In this document: one piece after another, positions 16,020 to 23,776 of the stretch
Layout of the letters: each line of letters begins with the position of its first letter
Position numbering within the stretch: the stretch's first letter is position 1
Origin: a bacterium
Lineage (GTDB): Bacteria; Sumerlaeota; Sumerlaeia; MVZB01
Assembly (NCBI GenBank): GCA_021372575.1
Contig: JAJFUE010000074.1
Span: forward strand, 1 to 36,522
Length of the DNA: 36,522 nucleotides
Direction of reading: 5' to 3'
Program-made: the position numbers and the translations under genes
Notes under the pieces: generated by a model
Told to the model about the DNA's origin: nothing
The model's input: only the letters and a program-made list of their open reading frames with translations
Databases searched by the model: none

Positions 16020-16706
16020 ATGACTCGTCGTGGATTTACGCTTATCGAGTTGCTGATCGTCGTGGCCATCATCGCCATCCTGGCGGCCATTGCGGTCCCC
16101 AACTTCCTGGAGGCGCAAACTCGATCCCGCGCCTCGCGTGCGCAAAACGATTTGCGCACGATTGCCTTGGGCATGGAATCGTATCGTGTGGACAACAACG
16201 GCTACCCGGCCGGCCAGAACAAGTCACCGCTGCAGCCCACGGCTGCCCGTGACGAGCTTGACCTGCGCCTGCTGACCACGCCGCTTTCCTACATCGCCAC
16301 GGTCCCGGGCGACGTGTTCCGCCTGGTCGCCGGCCGCGACGTGGAAGAGCATTTGGGTGGATCGGTTCCAGGTCAATACCGCGTCTATGGCGTTTCCTAT
16401 CCGACCGACCGCCGCAGCTTCAGCGTCTATCCCAAGACCGCGTGGATGACGTGGAGCATCGGCCCGGACCTGCTGACCAACTGCGGCGGCTATCGCTGCT
16501 ACAAGGCCGTCACCGACAACGAAGGCGGCACCGATCCGCGCGCCTCGGGCCAGCCCCCCGGGATCGGCGTGGACAAGAACGGCAACTGGATTACCTCGCA
16601 CACCGGCGATTACTGGGGGATGCGTTACGATCCGACGAACGGCACCGTCAGCTACGGCGACATCTACCGGTTCGAAGGCGAAGCAATCACCCGTCCGAAC
16701 GTATAA
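16020..16706 (+). CDS. Type II secretion/type IV pilus pseudopilin (prepilin-type N-terminus)
   Basis: The 228-residue protein starts with a short basic leader and the prepilin peptidase site RRG|FTLIE (Gly5/Phe6, Glu at +5). The hydrophobic helix LLIVVAIIAILAAIAVPNFLEAQ follows. The helix continues with TRSRASRAQNDLRTIALGMESY, then a beta-rich body ending MRYDPTNGTVSYGDIYRF, a tail typical of a large paralogous pseudopilin family in some uncultured phyla. AGGGGAGGA stands about 7 bases before ATG 16020, which is preferred over an upstream TTG. It is flanked by a structured leader and a terminator, so it is likely a single-gene, strongly expressed unit. Whether it is a pilus subunit or a secretion pseudopilin is open. 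Confidence 0.92.
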   Translation: MTRRGFTLIELLIVVAIIAILAAIAVPNFLEAQTRSRASRAQNDLRTIALGMESYRVDNNGYPAGQNKSPLQPTAARDELDLRLLTTPLSYIATVPGDVFRLVAGRDVEEHLGGSVPGQYRVYGVSYPTDRRSFSVYPKTAWMTWSIGPDLLTNCGGYRCYKAVTDNEGGTDPRASGQPPGIGVDKNGNWITSHTGDYWGMRYDPTNGTVSYGDIYRFEGEAITRPNV

Positions 16707-16730
16707 GCTAAAAACAACATGCACCGACAC

Positions 16731-16761
16731 CAGGCCCGGCCGCCGCAAGCGACCGGGCCTG
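16731..16761 (+). terminator. Rho-independent terminator after pseudopilin 1
   Basis: CAGGCCCGG (16731-16739) pairs perfectly with CCGGGCCTG (16753-16761), with a further inner CGC/GCG. The T-rich tail ATTATTTGTGT is only moderate. Confidence 0.75.
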
Positions 16762-16791
16762 ATTATTTGTGTCGCCGATCGGTGATGGATT

Positions 16792-16803
16792 CGATTACGA
16801 TTG
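16792..16803. repeat. Residual hexamer repeat (CGATTA, CGATTG)
   Basis: Two hexamer units preceded by GATT lie in the gap between the two pseudopilins, in the same orientation as the longer CGATTA arrays. CGAGCA units are absent, so this may be a decayed or nascent copy. Confidence 0.4.
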
Positions 16804-16833
16804 CGGAGTCATTTGAAATCAATCAGGGAAAAC

Positions 16834-17430
16834 ATGACTCATCGCAAAGCATTTACCGTCGGCGAGTTGATCATTGTGCTGGTCGTGATCGCCGTGCTGG
16901 CGATCGTCGCCGTCCCCAACTTCATGGAATCCGCGCCGCTGCATGGGCCGATATCAGATCGTCAGAACGAACTGCACGCGATCGCCCGTGCGATTGAACA
17001 ATATCAACTCGAACAGAAAAGGCTGCCGCCGGTGACAGCACTGGGGGAAATGGATCAGCGCCTGCTGACGACCCCGATCGCATACCTGCAAAAAATGCCG
17101 GTCGATCTGTTCCGCAAAAAGGCCGGGCAGAACGATCCTCACTACAGGATTTGCGTATCGACCGAAGAAACGACATCGGTGTCCGGCACGCCCGTGGTGA
17201 CGACGCGCTGGATGACATGGAGCATCGGGCGGGACCTGCTGACTAACACGGCCGGCTACCGGTCATTTCACGACGTTGAGACCAATGAGGCGTCCCCGCA
17301 GCCGGCGATCGGCATCGACCGAACCGGCCGCTCCCTCGGCGCGCCCGGTTATGGCGGGATGCGCTATGATCCGACCAACGGGGCAACCAGTTACGGCGAC
17401 ATCTATCGATTTGATAATGGCCTCAACTAA
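16834..17430 (+). CDS. Pseudopilin paralogue with Ala instead of Gly at the cleavage site
   Basis: This 198-residue paralogue of the preceding pseudopilin keeps the leader, hydrophobic helix (GELIIVLVVIAVLAIVAVPNF) and body. Shared blocks are MDQRLLTTP, a long MTWSIG(R/P)DLLTN, GYR, and MRYDPTNGATSYGDIYRF at the C-terminus. The cleavage region reads HRKA|FTVGE: Glu at +5 is present, but the normally invariant Gly at -1 is Ala6. Prepilin peptidases tolerate Ala at -1 poorly to partly in known systems, so processing may be slow. CAGGGA lies about 6 bases before ATG 16834. It has its own terminator, suggesting tandem duplication followed by divergence. Confidence 0.88.
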   Translation: MTHRKAFTVGELIIVLVVIAVLAIVAVPNFMESAPLHGPISDRQNELHAIARAIEQYQLEQKRLPPVTALGEMDQRLLTTPIAYLQKMPVDLFRKKAGQNDPHYRICVSTEETTSVSGTPVVTTRWMTWSIGRDLLTNTAGYRSFHDVETNEASPQPAIGIDRTGRSLGAPGYGGMRYDPTNGATSYGDIYRFDNGLN

Positions 17431-17434
17431 AAAA

Positions 17435-17454
17435 GGCCGGCGCGAACGCCGGCC
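17435..17454. terminator. Bidirectional terminator between pseudopilin 2 and ftsH
   Basis: GGCCGGCG (17435-17442), loop CGAA, CGCCGGCC (17447-17454) form a perfect 8-base-pair stem. On the plus strand it is followed by CTTT. Read on the minus strand it has a UUCG loop and a run of six T, making it a better terminator for the convergent ftsH. Confidence 0.88.
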
Positions 17455-17456
17455 CT

Positions 17457-17480
17457 TTCATCATTCATCATTCATCATTC
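17457..17480. repeat. CATCATT heptamer array
   Basis: TTCATCA is repeated three times plus TTC, perfectly, between the terminator hairpin and the ftsH stop codon (17482-17484). It is the same unit as in flhF at 11728-11758 and, as reverse complement GATGAAA/GATGATG-like, near 24605. Confidence 0.85.
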
Positions 17481-17481
17481 T

Positions 17482-19416
17482 TTACGTCGATGGCTGGGCC
17501 TCGGGGCCGCCGAGCGGCTGGTGCGGCGTGCGGGTGGTCTCGCGTTCGCGCTGCGGGCGGTCGGGCGTCCTTGGCGGCGGAGGCGTCTTCTCCATCGGCG
17601 GGAGCTCCTCGCCGCGCACCAGGGCCTGGAATTCCTGCTCGTCTAGCGATTCGCGCTCCACAAGCGCCTCGGCCACGCGGTCGAGGATTTCCTTGTGCTC
17701 GCGCAGCACGTCAAGGGCGTACTTGTGTGACTCGTCGATCAGGTTCTTGACTTCCTCGTCGATGATCGTCGCGGTTTCCTCGCTGTAGTTGCGCTCGCGG
17801 GTGATTTCCTTGCCGAGGAAGACGTGGCCCGAGTTGTCGCCGAACGAGCGCGGCCCGAGCCGGTCGCTCATGCCGAAGTCGCAGACCATGCGGTGCGCGA
17901 GGTCGGTGGCGCGGCTGATGTCGTTGGCCGCCCCGGTCGTGAACTCGTTGAACTGGATGATCTCGGCCGCGCGGCCGCCCATCATGTAATAGAGCTGGTT
18001 CTTGAGCTGCTGGCGGCTCATGTTGTGGCGGTCGTCGGAGGGCAGGATCCACGTGAGGCCCAGGGCGCGCCCGCGCGGGACGATCGTGATCTTGTGGACC
18101 GGGTCCGAGCCCGGCGTGAAGTTCGAAACCAGCGCGTGGCCGGCCTCGTGATAGGCGGTGACGAGCTTCTCCTTCTCGGTGATGACCATGCTGCGCCGCT
18201 CGGGGCCCATCATCACGCGGTCCTTGGCCTCTTCAAACTCGGCGTAGGAGACGATGTCCTTGTTGCGGCGGGCGGCCAGCAGCGCCGCCTCGTTGATCAG
18301 GTTCGCGAGGTCGGCGCCGGAGAAGCCCGGCGTGGCCTTGGCGATGCGGGAAAGATCGACCGCGAGGTCCATCTTGATCTTCTTGGCGTGGACGTGAAGG
18401 ATCTGCTCGCGGCCCTTGATGTCGGGCAGATCGACGGTGACCTGACGGTCGAAACGGCCGGGGCGAAGCAGCGCCGGGTCGAGCACGTCGGGCCGGTTGG
18501 TCGCCGCGATGAGGATCACGCCCTCGTTTTCGGCGAAGCCGTCCATCTCGACAAGCAATTGGTTCAGGGTCTGTTCGCGTTCGTCGTGGCCGCCGCCGAT
18601 GCCGGCGAAGCGGCTCCGGCCGACGGCGTCGATTTCGTCAATGAACACGATGCAGGGCTTGCTTTTCTTGGCCTGGTCAAACAGGTCGCGGACGCGACTG
18701 GCGCCGACGCCGACGAACATTTCGACGAAATCCGAGCCCGAGATCGAGAAGAACGGGACGCCCGCCTCGCCCGCGATCGCGCGCGCCAGCAGGGTCTTGC
18801 CGGTTCCTGGCGGGCCGATGAGCAGCACGCCCTTGGGGATCTTGCCGCCGAGCCGGCTGAATTTCTTGGGGTCTTTGAGGTATTCGACGACTTCCTGCAG
18901 CTCTTCCTTGGACTCGTCGATGCCGGCGGCATCCTTGAAGGTGATCTTGATCTCGCCTTCCTTGACCAGGCGCGCCTTGCTTTTGCCGAAGCTCATGGCC
19001 TTGTTGCCGCCGCCCTGGAGCTGCCGCATGAGCAGCATCCAGAAGGCGAAAATCACGATCAGCGGCACGAGGGCCGTCACGAGCATCTGCGACAGGATTT
19101 GGTTGGAGACCTCGGCTTCATAGGGGATGTGATACTTGCTGACCCATTCCAGGATGACCGGCGACTGGCCTTCCAGATAGACGGTGCGATATCTCTGTTT
19201 GGCGCCGCCGGCCTCGGCCTTGGCGTCGGGATAGAACTCTCCGGTGATCTTGCCGTCCTTGTCGAGGGCCGATACAATCAACCCCGCCTCGCCTTTGGCC
19301 CGCCAATCGACGACCGACAGGTCAACGGGTTTTTCCTGCTGCTTGTATTGCATGAACAACAGGATGAAGACGAGAAAGATGACAATCCAGAGACTGGCTG
19401 AACTGAATCCCTTCAT
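17482..19416 (-). CDS. ftsH: ATP-dependent zinc metalloprotease FtsH
   Basis: FtsH is a membrane-anchored AAA+ protease that forms hexamers and degrades misfolded membrane proteins and selected regulators. The 644-residue protein has transmembrane segments at about 8-23 and 110-130 with a periplasmic domain between. Walker A is GPPGTGKT (201-208), Walker B CIVFIDE (255-261), the second region of homology [20 protein letters not shown], and the zinc site HEAGH (423-427), with a later Asp ligand in the expected ATDLAHRMV region. The C-terminal 40 residues are a disordered Pro/Arg/Glu-rich tail. It stands alone, convergent with the pseudopilins and divergent from the ankyrin lipoprotein. The 235 bases upstream contain no clear promoter that I can name. 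Confidence 0.97.
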   Translation of the reverse strand: MKGFSSASLWIVIFLVFILLFMQYKQQEKPVDLSVVDWRAKGEAGLIVSALDKDGKITGEFYPDAKAEAGGAKQRYRTVYLEGQSPVILEWVSKYHIPYEAEVSNQILSQMLVTALVPLIVIFAFWMLLMRQLQGGGNKAMSFGKSKARLVKEGEIKITFKDAAGIDESKEELQEVVEYLKDPKKFSRLGGKIPKGVLLIGPPGTGKTLLARAIAGEAGVPFFSISGSDFVEMFVGVGASRVRDLFDQAKKSKPCIVFIDEIDAVGRSRFAGIGGGHDEREQTLNQLLVEMDGFAENEGVILIAATNRPDVLDPALLRPGRFDRQVTVDLPDIKGREQILHVHAKKIKMDLAVDLSRIAKATPGFSGADLANLINEAALLAARRNKDIVSYAEFEEAKDRVMMGPERRSMVITEKEKLVTAYHEAGHALVSNFTPGSDPVHKITIVPRGRALGLTWILPSDDRHNMSRQQLKNQLYYMMGGRAAEIIQFNEFTTGAANDISRATDLAHRMVCDFGMSDRLGPRSFGDNSGHVFLGKEITRERNYSEETATIIDEEVKNLIDESHKYALDVLREHKEILDRVAEALVERESLDEQEFQALVRGEELPPMEKTPPPPRTPDRPQRERETTRTPHQPLGGPEAQPST

Positions 19417-19651
19417 AACCTAACCTTAACACGACGTTGCCGATGTATTCGGCCTTCTCAACCGCACTGGTCGCTGCGGCCAAGCTTGTTCAGTCTAACA
19501 GATGAAATGAAAACAGGCCAGCGCATTCCCATCCGGCCCTGTATCATTTATCCGTCATTACTTATCGGTAGTATAGAACAATTTATCGCTTTTTCCAAAA
19601 TGATCGGCCATGATGGCCGGGTTGCGAAATCCCTCCCGGAGGAACGACACG

Positions 19652-20395
19652 ATGATCAGATGGACGATGGCCATGTGCGTGCTTGCGCTGGCGCTTGCAG
19701 GGTGCCGGAGCTTTGGCGAACGGGCTCCTGGAGGCAGTGAACCCGTGTGGGTGACGAGCATCGCCGGCGACCCGTTCGCGGGCGCCCCGCCATCGGTGGA
19801 TGCTTCGACGACGCTGCCGCAGCGGCGAGCCCTGATTGCCGCCGTGACCGGCGACAAACCGGGCCTGCTCGGGCTCAAATCGGGCATCAACATCGTCGAT
19901 CCGGCCCTCGGCATGACCCCGCTGCACATCGCGGTGACCGGCAAGGAAGTCGATGCGGTGCGGCGGCTCCTTGAGGCCGGCGCCAACCCCAATATCCAGA
20001 TGAGCAACGGCGGCCCGACGCCGCTTTACGACGCCGTGTGCGAGGATAGCGACGCGATGGTGGCCTTGTTGCTCAAGCACGGCGCCCGGGCCGAGGTGCG
20101 CAGCCGCGAAACCGGGGCCAACCTGTTGCACCTGACGGCGATGGACGGCCAGACGAACATCGCGCGGAGGCTGATCGAGGCCGGGGCGGACGTGAACTGC
20201 GCGAATCAATTCGGCGTCACGCCGCTGCACCTGGCCGCGTCCAACGGGCACAATGCGATGATCGAGTTGCTCGCCAAATCGGGCGCGAACGTCAATGCCC
20301 GCAGCAGCAAGGGCGTCACGCCGCTCGAAGTCGCCGAACGCCGCCCCGACCGACCGGAGACGATCGCGCTGCTCAAAAGTCTGGGCGCGAAATAA
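19652..20395 (+). CDS. Ankyrin-repeat lipoprotein
   Basis: The 247-residue protein starts with a short signal MIRWTMAMCVLALALAGC, whose lipobox LAGC places the lipidated Cys at residue 18, so it is likely envelope-anchored. Four to five ankyrin repeats follow: GMTPLHIAVTGKEVDAVRRLLEAGANPN, then GPTPLYDAVCEDSDAMVALLLKHGA, ANLLHLTAMDGQTNIARRLIEAGADVN, GVTPLHLAASNGHNAMIELLAKSGANVN and a capping GVTPLEVAERR. GGAGG lies about 8 bases before ATG 19652, which is why I prefer it over ATG 19610. The role is unknown: ankyrins bind proteins. It is divergent from ftsH and ends four bases from the convergent membrane gene. Confidence 0.85.
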   Translation: MIRWTMAMCVLALALAGCRSFGERAPGGSEPVWVTSIAGDPFAGAPPSVDASTTLPQRRALIAAVTGDKPGLLGLKSGINIVDPALGMTPLHIAVTGKEVDAVRRLLEAGANPNIQMSNGGPTPLYDAVCEDSDAMVALLLKHGARAEVRSRETGANLLHLTAMDGQTNIARRLIEAGADVNCANQFGVTPLHLAASNGHNAMIELLAKSGANVNARSSKGVTPLEVAERRPDRPETIALLKSLGAK

Positions 20396-20398
20396 GTT

Positions 20399-20881
20399 TT
20401 AGAACATCCGGTAATAGCGGCGGCGGCTGGTGTCGTGGCGGTGCGCGTGCCAGGCCGGCGCGGCCTCGGGCCGGATCCCGAGCGGGTCCTTGCCCAACGC
20501 CTTGAGCAGCCACCCGAGCGGCGTCACGGCGAGGTAGAACGTCAGCGTCATGATCGCGGTCGAGACCACAAACCCGACGATCGTCAGGATGCGCATGGCG
20601 AACCGGAAGAAAATCTGGTCGAGGCGCGGCGTCAGCAGGATGGCGGCAATCAGAACGCCGATGATCGCAAGAACGAAGGGCGCGTCCCCGACGGGCAGCC
20701 CGACCCGCGCGCGCTTCCACCACCCGATATAAATCGCGATCGCGACGAGCGCGCCGCCCCACAACAATGCGGACGACTTGAGCGTGAACGAGCTGAATTG
20801 CTCGGGCAGGACGCCCCAGATGTCGTCGCGAATAAATCCTGCGACCCGCTGAACAAGCCCGACCTGTTTCTTCTCCGCCAT
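20399..20881 (-). CDS. SxtJ-like small membrane protein
   Basis: This 160-residue protein has about three or four hydrophobic segments: ALLWGGALVAIAIYIGWW, FVLAIIGVLIAAILL and LTIVGFVVSTAIMTLTFYLAVTPLGWLL. The motif AVTPLGWLLKALGKDPL matches the conserved end of SxtJ-like proteins, often encoded beside secondary-metabolite or carbamoyltransferase genes, but no such neighbour is present here. A Phe-rich amphipathic N-terminus (MAEKKQVGLVQRVAGFIRDDIWG) precedes the membrane part. The start at 20881 is chosen because the upstream in-frame extension is only translated nonamer repeat. The function is unknown. Confidence 0.7.
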   Translation of the reverse strand: MAEKKQVGLVQRVAGFIRDDIWGVLPEQFSSFTLKSSALLWGGALVAIAIYIGWWKRARVGLPVGDAPFVLAIIGVLIAAILLTPRLDQIFFRFAMRILTIVGFVVSTAIMTLTFYLAVTPLGWLLKALGKDPLGIRPEAAPAWHAHRHDTSRRRYYRMF

Positions 20882-20940
20882 TGCACAAAACCTCACGGGC
20901 CAATGATAGCCTCGCGCGCGGCGCGGATCAACCGAATCGA

Positions 20941-20985
20941 TGGGACACATGAGACCCATGAGGCCCATGGGACGCATAAGACGCA
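20941..20985. repeat. Nonamer tandem repeat, five units
   Basis: Five consecutive 9-base units: TGGGACACA, TGAGACCCA, TGAGGCCCA, TGGGACGCA, TAAGACGCA. They lie between the SxtJ-like gene and the receiver/DHp gene. The consensus is shared with 23724-23768 and 6415-6495. Confidence 0.85.
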
Positions 20986-20995
20986 CGAATCGGGC

Positions 20996-21613
20996 TCACG
21001 AATACTTGCGGTGGAACTGCTGCATCTCGGCGAGGCAGCCGGAGACCTTGAACGAGAGCTGCACGAGTTCGTTGAGGTTCTTGCAGTTGGGGTCGTCCTG
21101 CGGGCACATCGCGGCGAGGAGTTGAAGGCGGCCCTGGATGGCCGACAGCGGCTGGCTGAGATCGTGGAGTTGTTCGCGCGTGCTTTTTGCGAGCTGGTTG
21201 ACGTCCATGCGCGTCTGCTCGAACCGGCTCAATTCGGCCAGACGCGCCAGCAGCTCGATATGGCCGACAACGAAGTCCTCCGGGTCGCTGAACGAAACAA
21301 GCCCATCGACGCCGTTGGATGCCAGGTCGGCGCGATCGGATTCGGAGAGCGCGCCGCGGACAACGCCGATGAATTGGGGGCGGATTTCGGCCGAGACCGA
21401 CTCGCGGATTTTGGCAAACCCCTCGCGCCAGCCGTTGTCGAAGGTTTCGATTTCGGCCAGGATCATCATAAGCGGGTAGGCCCGGCAATACGCGATGGCC
21501 TGGGCCTGGCTGCGCGCCGTCAGCACGACGATCCCGCGCCCCGACAGATCGAGCGGCCACGGCAACTGTCCGTCGTCTTCATTTTGCGCCACATACAGAA
21601 CATAATGACTCAT
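20996..21613 (-). CDS. Orphan degenerate receiver plus DHp (H-box) protein, no ATPase domain
   Basis: The 205-residue protein joins a receiver-like N-terminal domain (about 25-110: IVVLTARSQAQAIAYCRAYPLMMILAEIE ... VDGLVSFSDPEDF) to a DHp-like helical hairpin. Its H-box is REQLHDLSQPLSAIQGRLQLL, with His150 in the phospho-acceptor place. The receiver lacks the acceptor Asp (ILAEI where DLILLD-like sequence would be) and has no obvious Lys. There is no HATPase_c domain and no room for one: the frame ends 38 residues after the H-box region. It may be a phosphotransferase of the ChpT/Spo0B kind or a dimer decoy for a kinase. Biochemistry is inferred. Confidence 0.72.
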   Translation of the reverse strand: MSHYVLYVAQNEDDGQLPWPLDLSGRGIVVLTARSQAQAIAYCRAYPLMMILAEIETFDNGWREGFAKIRESVSAEIRPQFIGVVRGALSESDRADLASNGVDGLVSFSDPEDFVVGHIELLARLAELSRFEQTRMDVNQLAKSTREQLHDLSQPLSAIQGRLQLLAAMCPQDDPNCKNLNELVQLSFKVSGCLAEMQQFHRKYS

Positions 21614-21739
21614 CGAGCGGAATCCTTCGGGCCAACTTCAAGCAATCCCACAAAACCTGTATCGGCACATCGCCGCTGTGCCGAAAAGGATAGCTTTAGG
21701 GAATCGAACAATCCAGCGTTGAGTGAGGGGATTTTACGA

Positions 21740-22261
21740 TCAAGCCCGGAGACGAATTCTTTCTTCATCGAGAAGCGTGTTTGCGGTCTCGATGAGCCAT
21801 TTCCGTTGTTCGGGGGTCTCCGGAATCATCATGCCGCGATGGCGGCTCACGAGATCGATGGCATTTTCCGGCGTCTCGCCGGCGAGCATGAACAAAGCGG
21901 CCGCGATCAGTCCCGAACGGCCGATTCCCTGCCGGCAATGAACCACCACGCGATCGCCATTCGCGAGGGCATTGTAGATCGTTGCCACGAGCTCACAAAA
22001 CCGGGATCGCGAAGGCGGAACCCCGTAATCGGGTATCGGAAAATTGACGAACTGCATGCCCGATTTCTTTGCGACCGCCTCTTCATCCTGCAATTCGAAT
22101 TCGCGGACTTCCGACGACTCGAGAAGAGAGACCACGAAATTGATTGCGTTTTTCTTCCAGCAATCAAGCTCGTCAGCGAGCCAATCGCCGCCGCGAGGCC
22201 GCGCGGCAACCGCTAGCTTGCCTTTCCATGGACCCGGGATCCAAAAGAGATTCTGTTCCAT
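21740..22261 (-). CDS. Dual-specificity/tyrosine phosphatase-like protein
   Basis: The 173-residue protein has the cysteine phosphatase signature HCRQGIGRSG (Cys109, Arg115). A general-acid aspartate sits in FPIPDYG (Asp78), as in the dual-specificity and CDKN3-like families. The start has an unusual aromatic opening, NLFWIPGPWKGKLAVAARPRGGDWL, also seen in small bacterial members. It is the last gene of a compact minus-strand trio with a ParB-like and a DUF4288-like gene (15 and 11 bases apart), so it probably acts together with them. The substrate is unknown. Confidence 0.85.
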   Translation of the reverse strand: MEQNLFWIPGPWKGKLAVAARPRGGDWLADELDCWKKNAINFVVSLLESSEVREFELQDEEAVAKKSGMQFVNFPIPDYGVPPSRSRFCELVATIYNALANGDRVVVHCRQGIGRSGLIAAALFMLAGETPENAIDLVSRHRGMMIPETPEQRKWLIETANTLLDEERIRLRA

Positions 22262-22276
22262 AAAGATCGCCCTGAA

Positions 22277-22531
22277 TCATTCGAAGTCTTGGTGCATTAT
22301 GACATCACGAGGCAGGCTGTGAATAGGGAAACCCCGCTTTTGAAGGATAAATAACCGGTGATGCCCGTCGATGACCGTGCCGTCCGGCCGGGTTTTGAGC
22401 GAACCCTCGCGACCGGGCGACAGCGATTCGACAAGTTGATCGGTCGTTATCTTTTCGAGGTATTCCAGTTTCAGGCGGATCAGGCGATCTTCGGCATGGA
22501 GGAATTGAAGCGGCGGTTGGTCCATAAGCAC
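22277..22531 (-). CDS. Small ParB/sulfiredoxin-like domain protein
   Basis: This 84-residue protein matches a minimal ParB N-terminal-like domain: a basic and hydrophobic helix region (RLIRLKLEYLEKITTDQLVESLSPGREGSL), then RPDGTVIDGHHRLFILQKRGF, where DGHHRL is the family signature for nucleotide binding. No DNA-binding helix-turn-helix part exists. Such stand-alone domains occur in varied accessory operons. It starts 11 bases after the DUF4288-like gene and ends 15 bases before the phosphatase gene, so the three are likely one transcript. Confidence 0.78.
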   Translation of the reverse strand: MLMDQPPLQFLHAEDRLIRLKLEYLEKITTDQLVESLSPGREGSLKTRPDGTVIDGHHRLFILQKRGFPIHSLPRDVIMHQDFE

Positions 22532-22542
22532 TCCAGATTTCG

Positions 22543-22947
22543 TCAGGTTCGCGAGAGCAGTTCTTTATCGGATGGAATCATGTGTTCAGGGTGATCATGG
22601 CGGCGGATTGCATACCATACCTCGTTGGGTTCGCAAATCGTGGTTAACTCGATGAGATCTAAAACGCCGACGAATTCAAAAAAGATGCGGCCGGCGGATT
22701 TCTTCATGTACGAAGGGATTGGGGCACCTTGAACATTGTAAAACGATGATGGCGCGTCGAATTGGGCCTTGCGTCCAGCCGAGCGAGCAACTTGAAGCGC
22801 ATTGCGGGGCGAGCGGGCTTCAAACGTAATAATGCGCTCCTCGCAAAGACGTTTGACTTCCCGGCCGCCTTCCGACCGGTATTGAAACAGCAGCTTCGCG
22901 GAAAAGCGATTCGTGGCTGGCGTGGTCTTTTTTGCGGCTTTCCCCAT
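22543..22947 (-). CDS. DUF4288-like protein
   Basis: The 134-residue protein starts with a basic tail and then NRFSAKLLFQYRSEGG, CEERIITFEARSPRNALQVARSAGR, a middle strand region, and FFEFVGVLDLIELT ... EVWYAIRRHDHPE. The opening (SAKLLFQ) and closing (FVGVLDLIEL) patterns resemble the DUF4288 family, whose function I do not know. The assignment rests on pattern memory and could be wrong. It is the first gene of the trio and begins 22 bases downstream of the DnaC-like gene's stop, so it may be co-transcribed with that too. Confidence 0.6.
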   Translation of the reverse strand: MGKAAKKTTPATNRFSAKLLFQYRSEGGREVKRLCEERIITFEARSPRNALQVARSAGRKAQFDAPSSFYNVQGAPIPSYMKKSAGRIFFEFVGVLDLIELTTICEPNEVWYAIRRHDHPEHMIPSDKELLSRT

Positions 22948-22969
22948 TTCGCGTTTTTGCGTGGTGAAT

Positions 22970-23662
22970 TTATCTTAAATTGCGGCGGCGCCAGTCTTCT
23001 TCGGGGAATGGGCCGAAGATTTCGCACATCTCGAGCATGCGACTCAGGATGCGCTTGCCGAGGCGGTTCTCGAGCTCTTCGAGGTTCAGGTTCGTCGTGA
23101 CGATGATCGGCTTGCACCCCTCGTAGCGCTCGTTGATGATCAGGTAAAACCGGTCGAGCACGAAGCCGGTGGCGTTCTCCGCGCCGACGTCGTCGAACAC
23201 GAGCAGATCGACCGTCGTGACCTCCTCGAGCAGGTCGTCCTCGGTCAGGTCGCTGTCGGGCTGGAACGTGGCGCGGATGTCGCGCAGCAGGTCGGGCGAG
23301 TTGTAATAAAGGCCGCTGTAGCCCTTCTCGATCACGCCGCGCAGGATGGCGGTCGCGAGGTGGCTCTTGCCGCAGCCGACGGGGCCGGTCATCAACAGGC
23401 CCTTGGGATAGACGGGGAACCCGCCGGCTTCTTTGTTCAGGTTAAAGCCGCTGACGTAGGTCTGCGCGCTATGGACGAGCATCTTGCGGCCCTTGTCGCG
23501 CGCGCTGAAGTTGTCGAGCGTCTTGCCGGCGAAACGCGCGCTGATGCGGGCCTTGTCGAGCCGGCGCTGCGTGAGGAATTCGGCCTGCCACTCGGCCGTG
23601 CCCATCGCCGCCGGCGCCACGGTCTCGATCTCGCCCTCGGAATGTTTCTTCTTGCCCGTCAT
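22970..23662 (-). CDS. DnaC-like helicase-loader ATPase
   Basis: The 230-residue AAA+ protein has Walker A GPVGCGKS (93-100), Walker B LLVFDDVG, sensor I region IIVTTNLNLEEL, and an arginine-rich ending ILSRMLEMCEIFGPFPEEDWRRRNLR. The N-terminal FLTQRRLDKARISARFAGKTLDNFSA is typical of DnaC/IstB-like loaders that place DnaB helicase on DNA. The chromosomal DnaC-like form and the transposon IstB form cannot always be separated; no IstA or IS end is near, so a cellular replication role is favoured. It is followed within 22 bases by the DUF4288-like gene and separated from the ABC gene by a nonamer repeat. Confidence 0.85.
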   Translation of the reverse strand: MTGKKKHSEGEIETVAPAAMGTAEWQAEFLTQRRLDKARISARFAGKTLDNFSARDKGRKMLVHSAQTYVSGFNLNKEAGGFPVYPKGLLMTGPVGCGKSHLATAILRGVIEKGYSGLYYNSPDLLRDIRATFQPDSDLTEDDLLEEVTTVDLLVFDDVGAENATGFVLDRFYLIINERYEGCKPIIVTTNLNLEELENRLGKRILSRMLEMCEIFGPFPEEDWRRRNLR

Positions 23663-23723
23663 CTTGCGCGCTCCAATGAGTTACGAAATACACGAAATCA
23701 ACGAAAAAGGAAACCAATTCCCA

Positions 23724-23768
23724 GCGACCCATAGGACTCATAGGACCCAAAGGACCCATAAGACCCAT
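23724..23768. repeat. Nonamer tandem repeat, five units
   Basis: Five 9-base units: GCGACCCAT, AGGACTCAT, AGGACCCAA, AGGACCCAT, AAGACCCAT. They fill the gap between the ABC ATPase stop and the DnaC-like gene. It is the best-kept copy of this class. Confidence 0.88.
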
Positions 23769-23776
23769 TCGGCCGA

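Noticed and set aside
17457-17480. Possible CRISPR array from regular repeats
   Set aside because: Repeat units are only 7 bases and contiguous with no spacers, and no cas gene is present. All other arrays have periods of 6-9 bases.
20435-22216. Plus-strand frame of nearly 600 codons across several minus-strand genes
   Set aside because: It crosses three minus-strand genes with recognisable motifs (H-box, HCRQGIGRSG) and an intergenic nonamer array; its own translation shows no domain.
22970-23662. IstB of an IS21-type insertion sequence
   Set aside because: There is no IstA-like transposase, no terminal inverted repeats, and the local gene order looks chromosomal, so DnaC-like was preferred.
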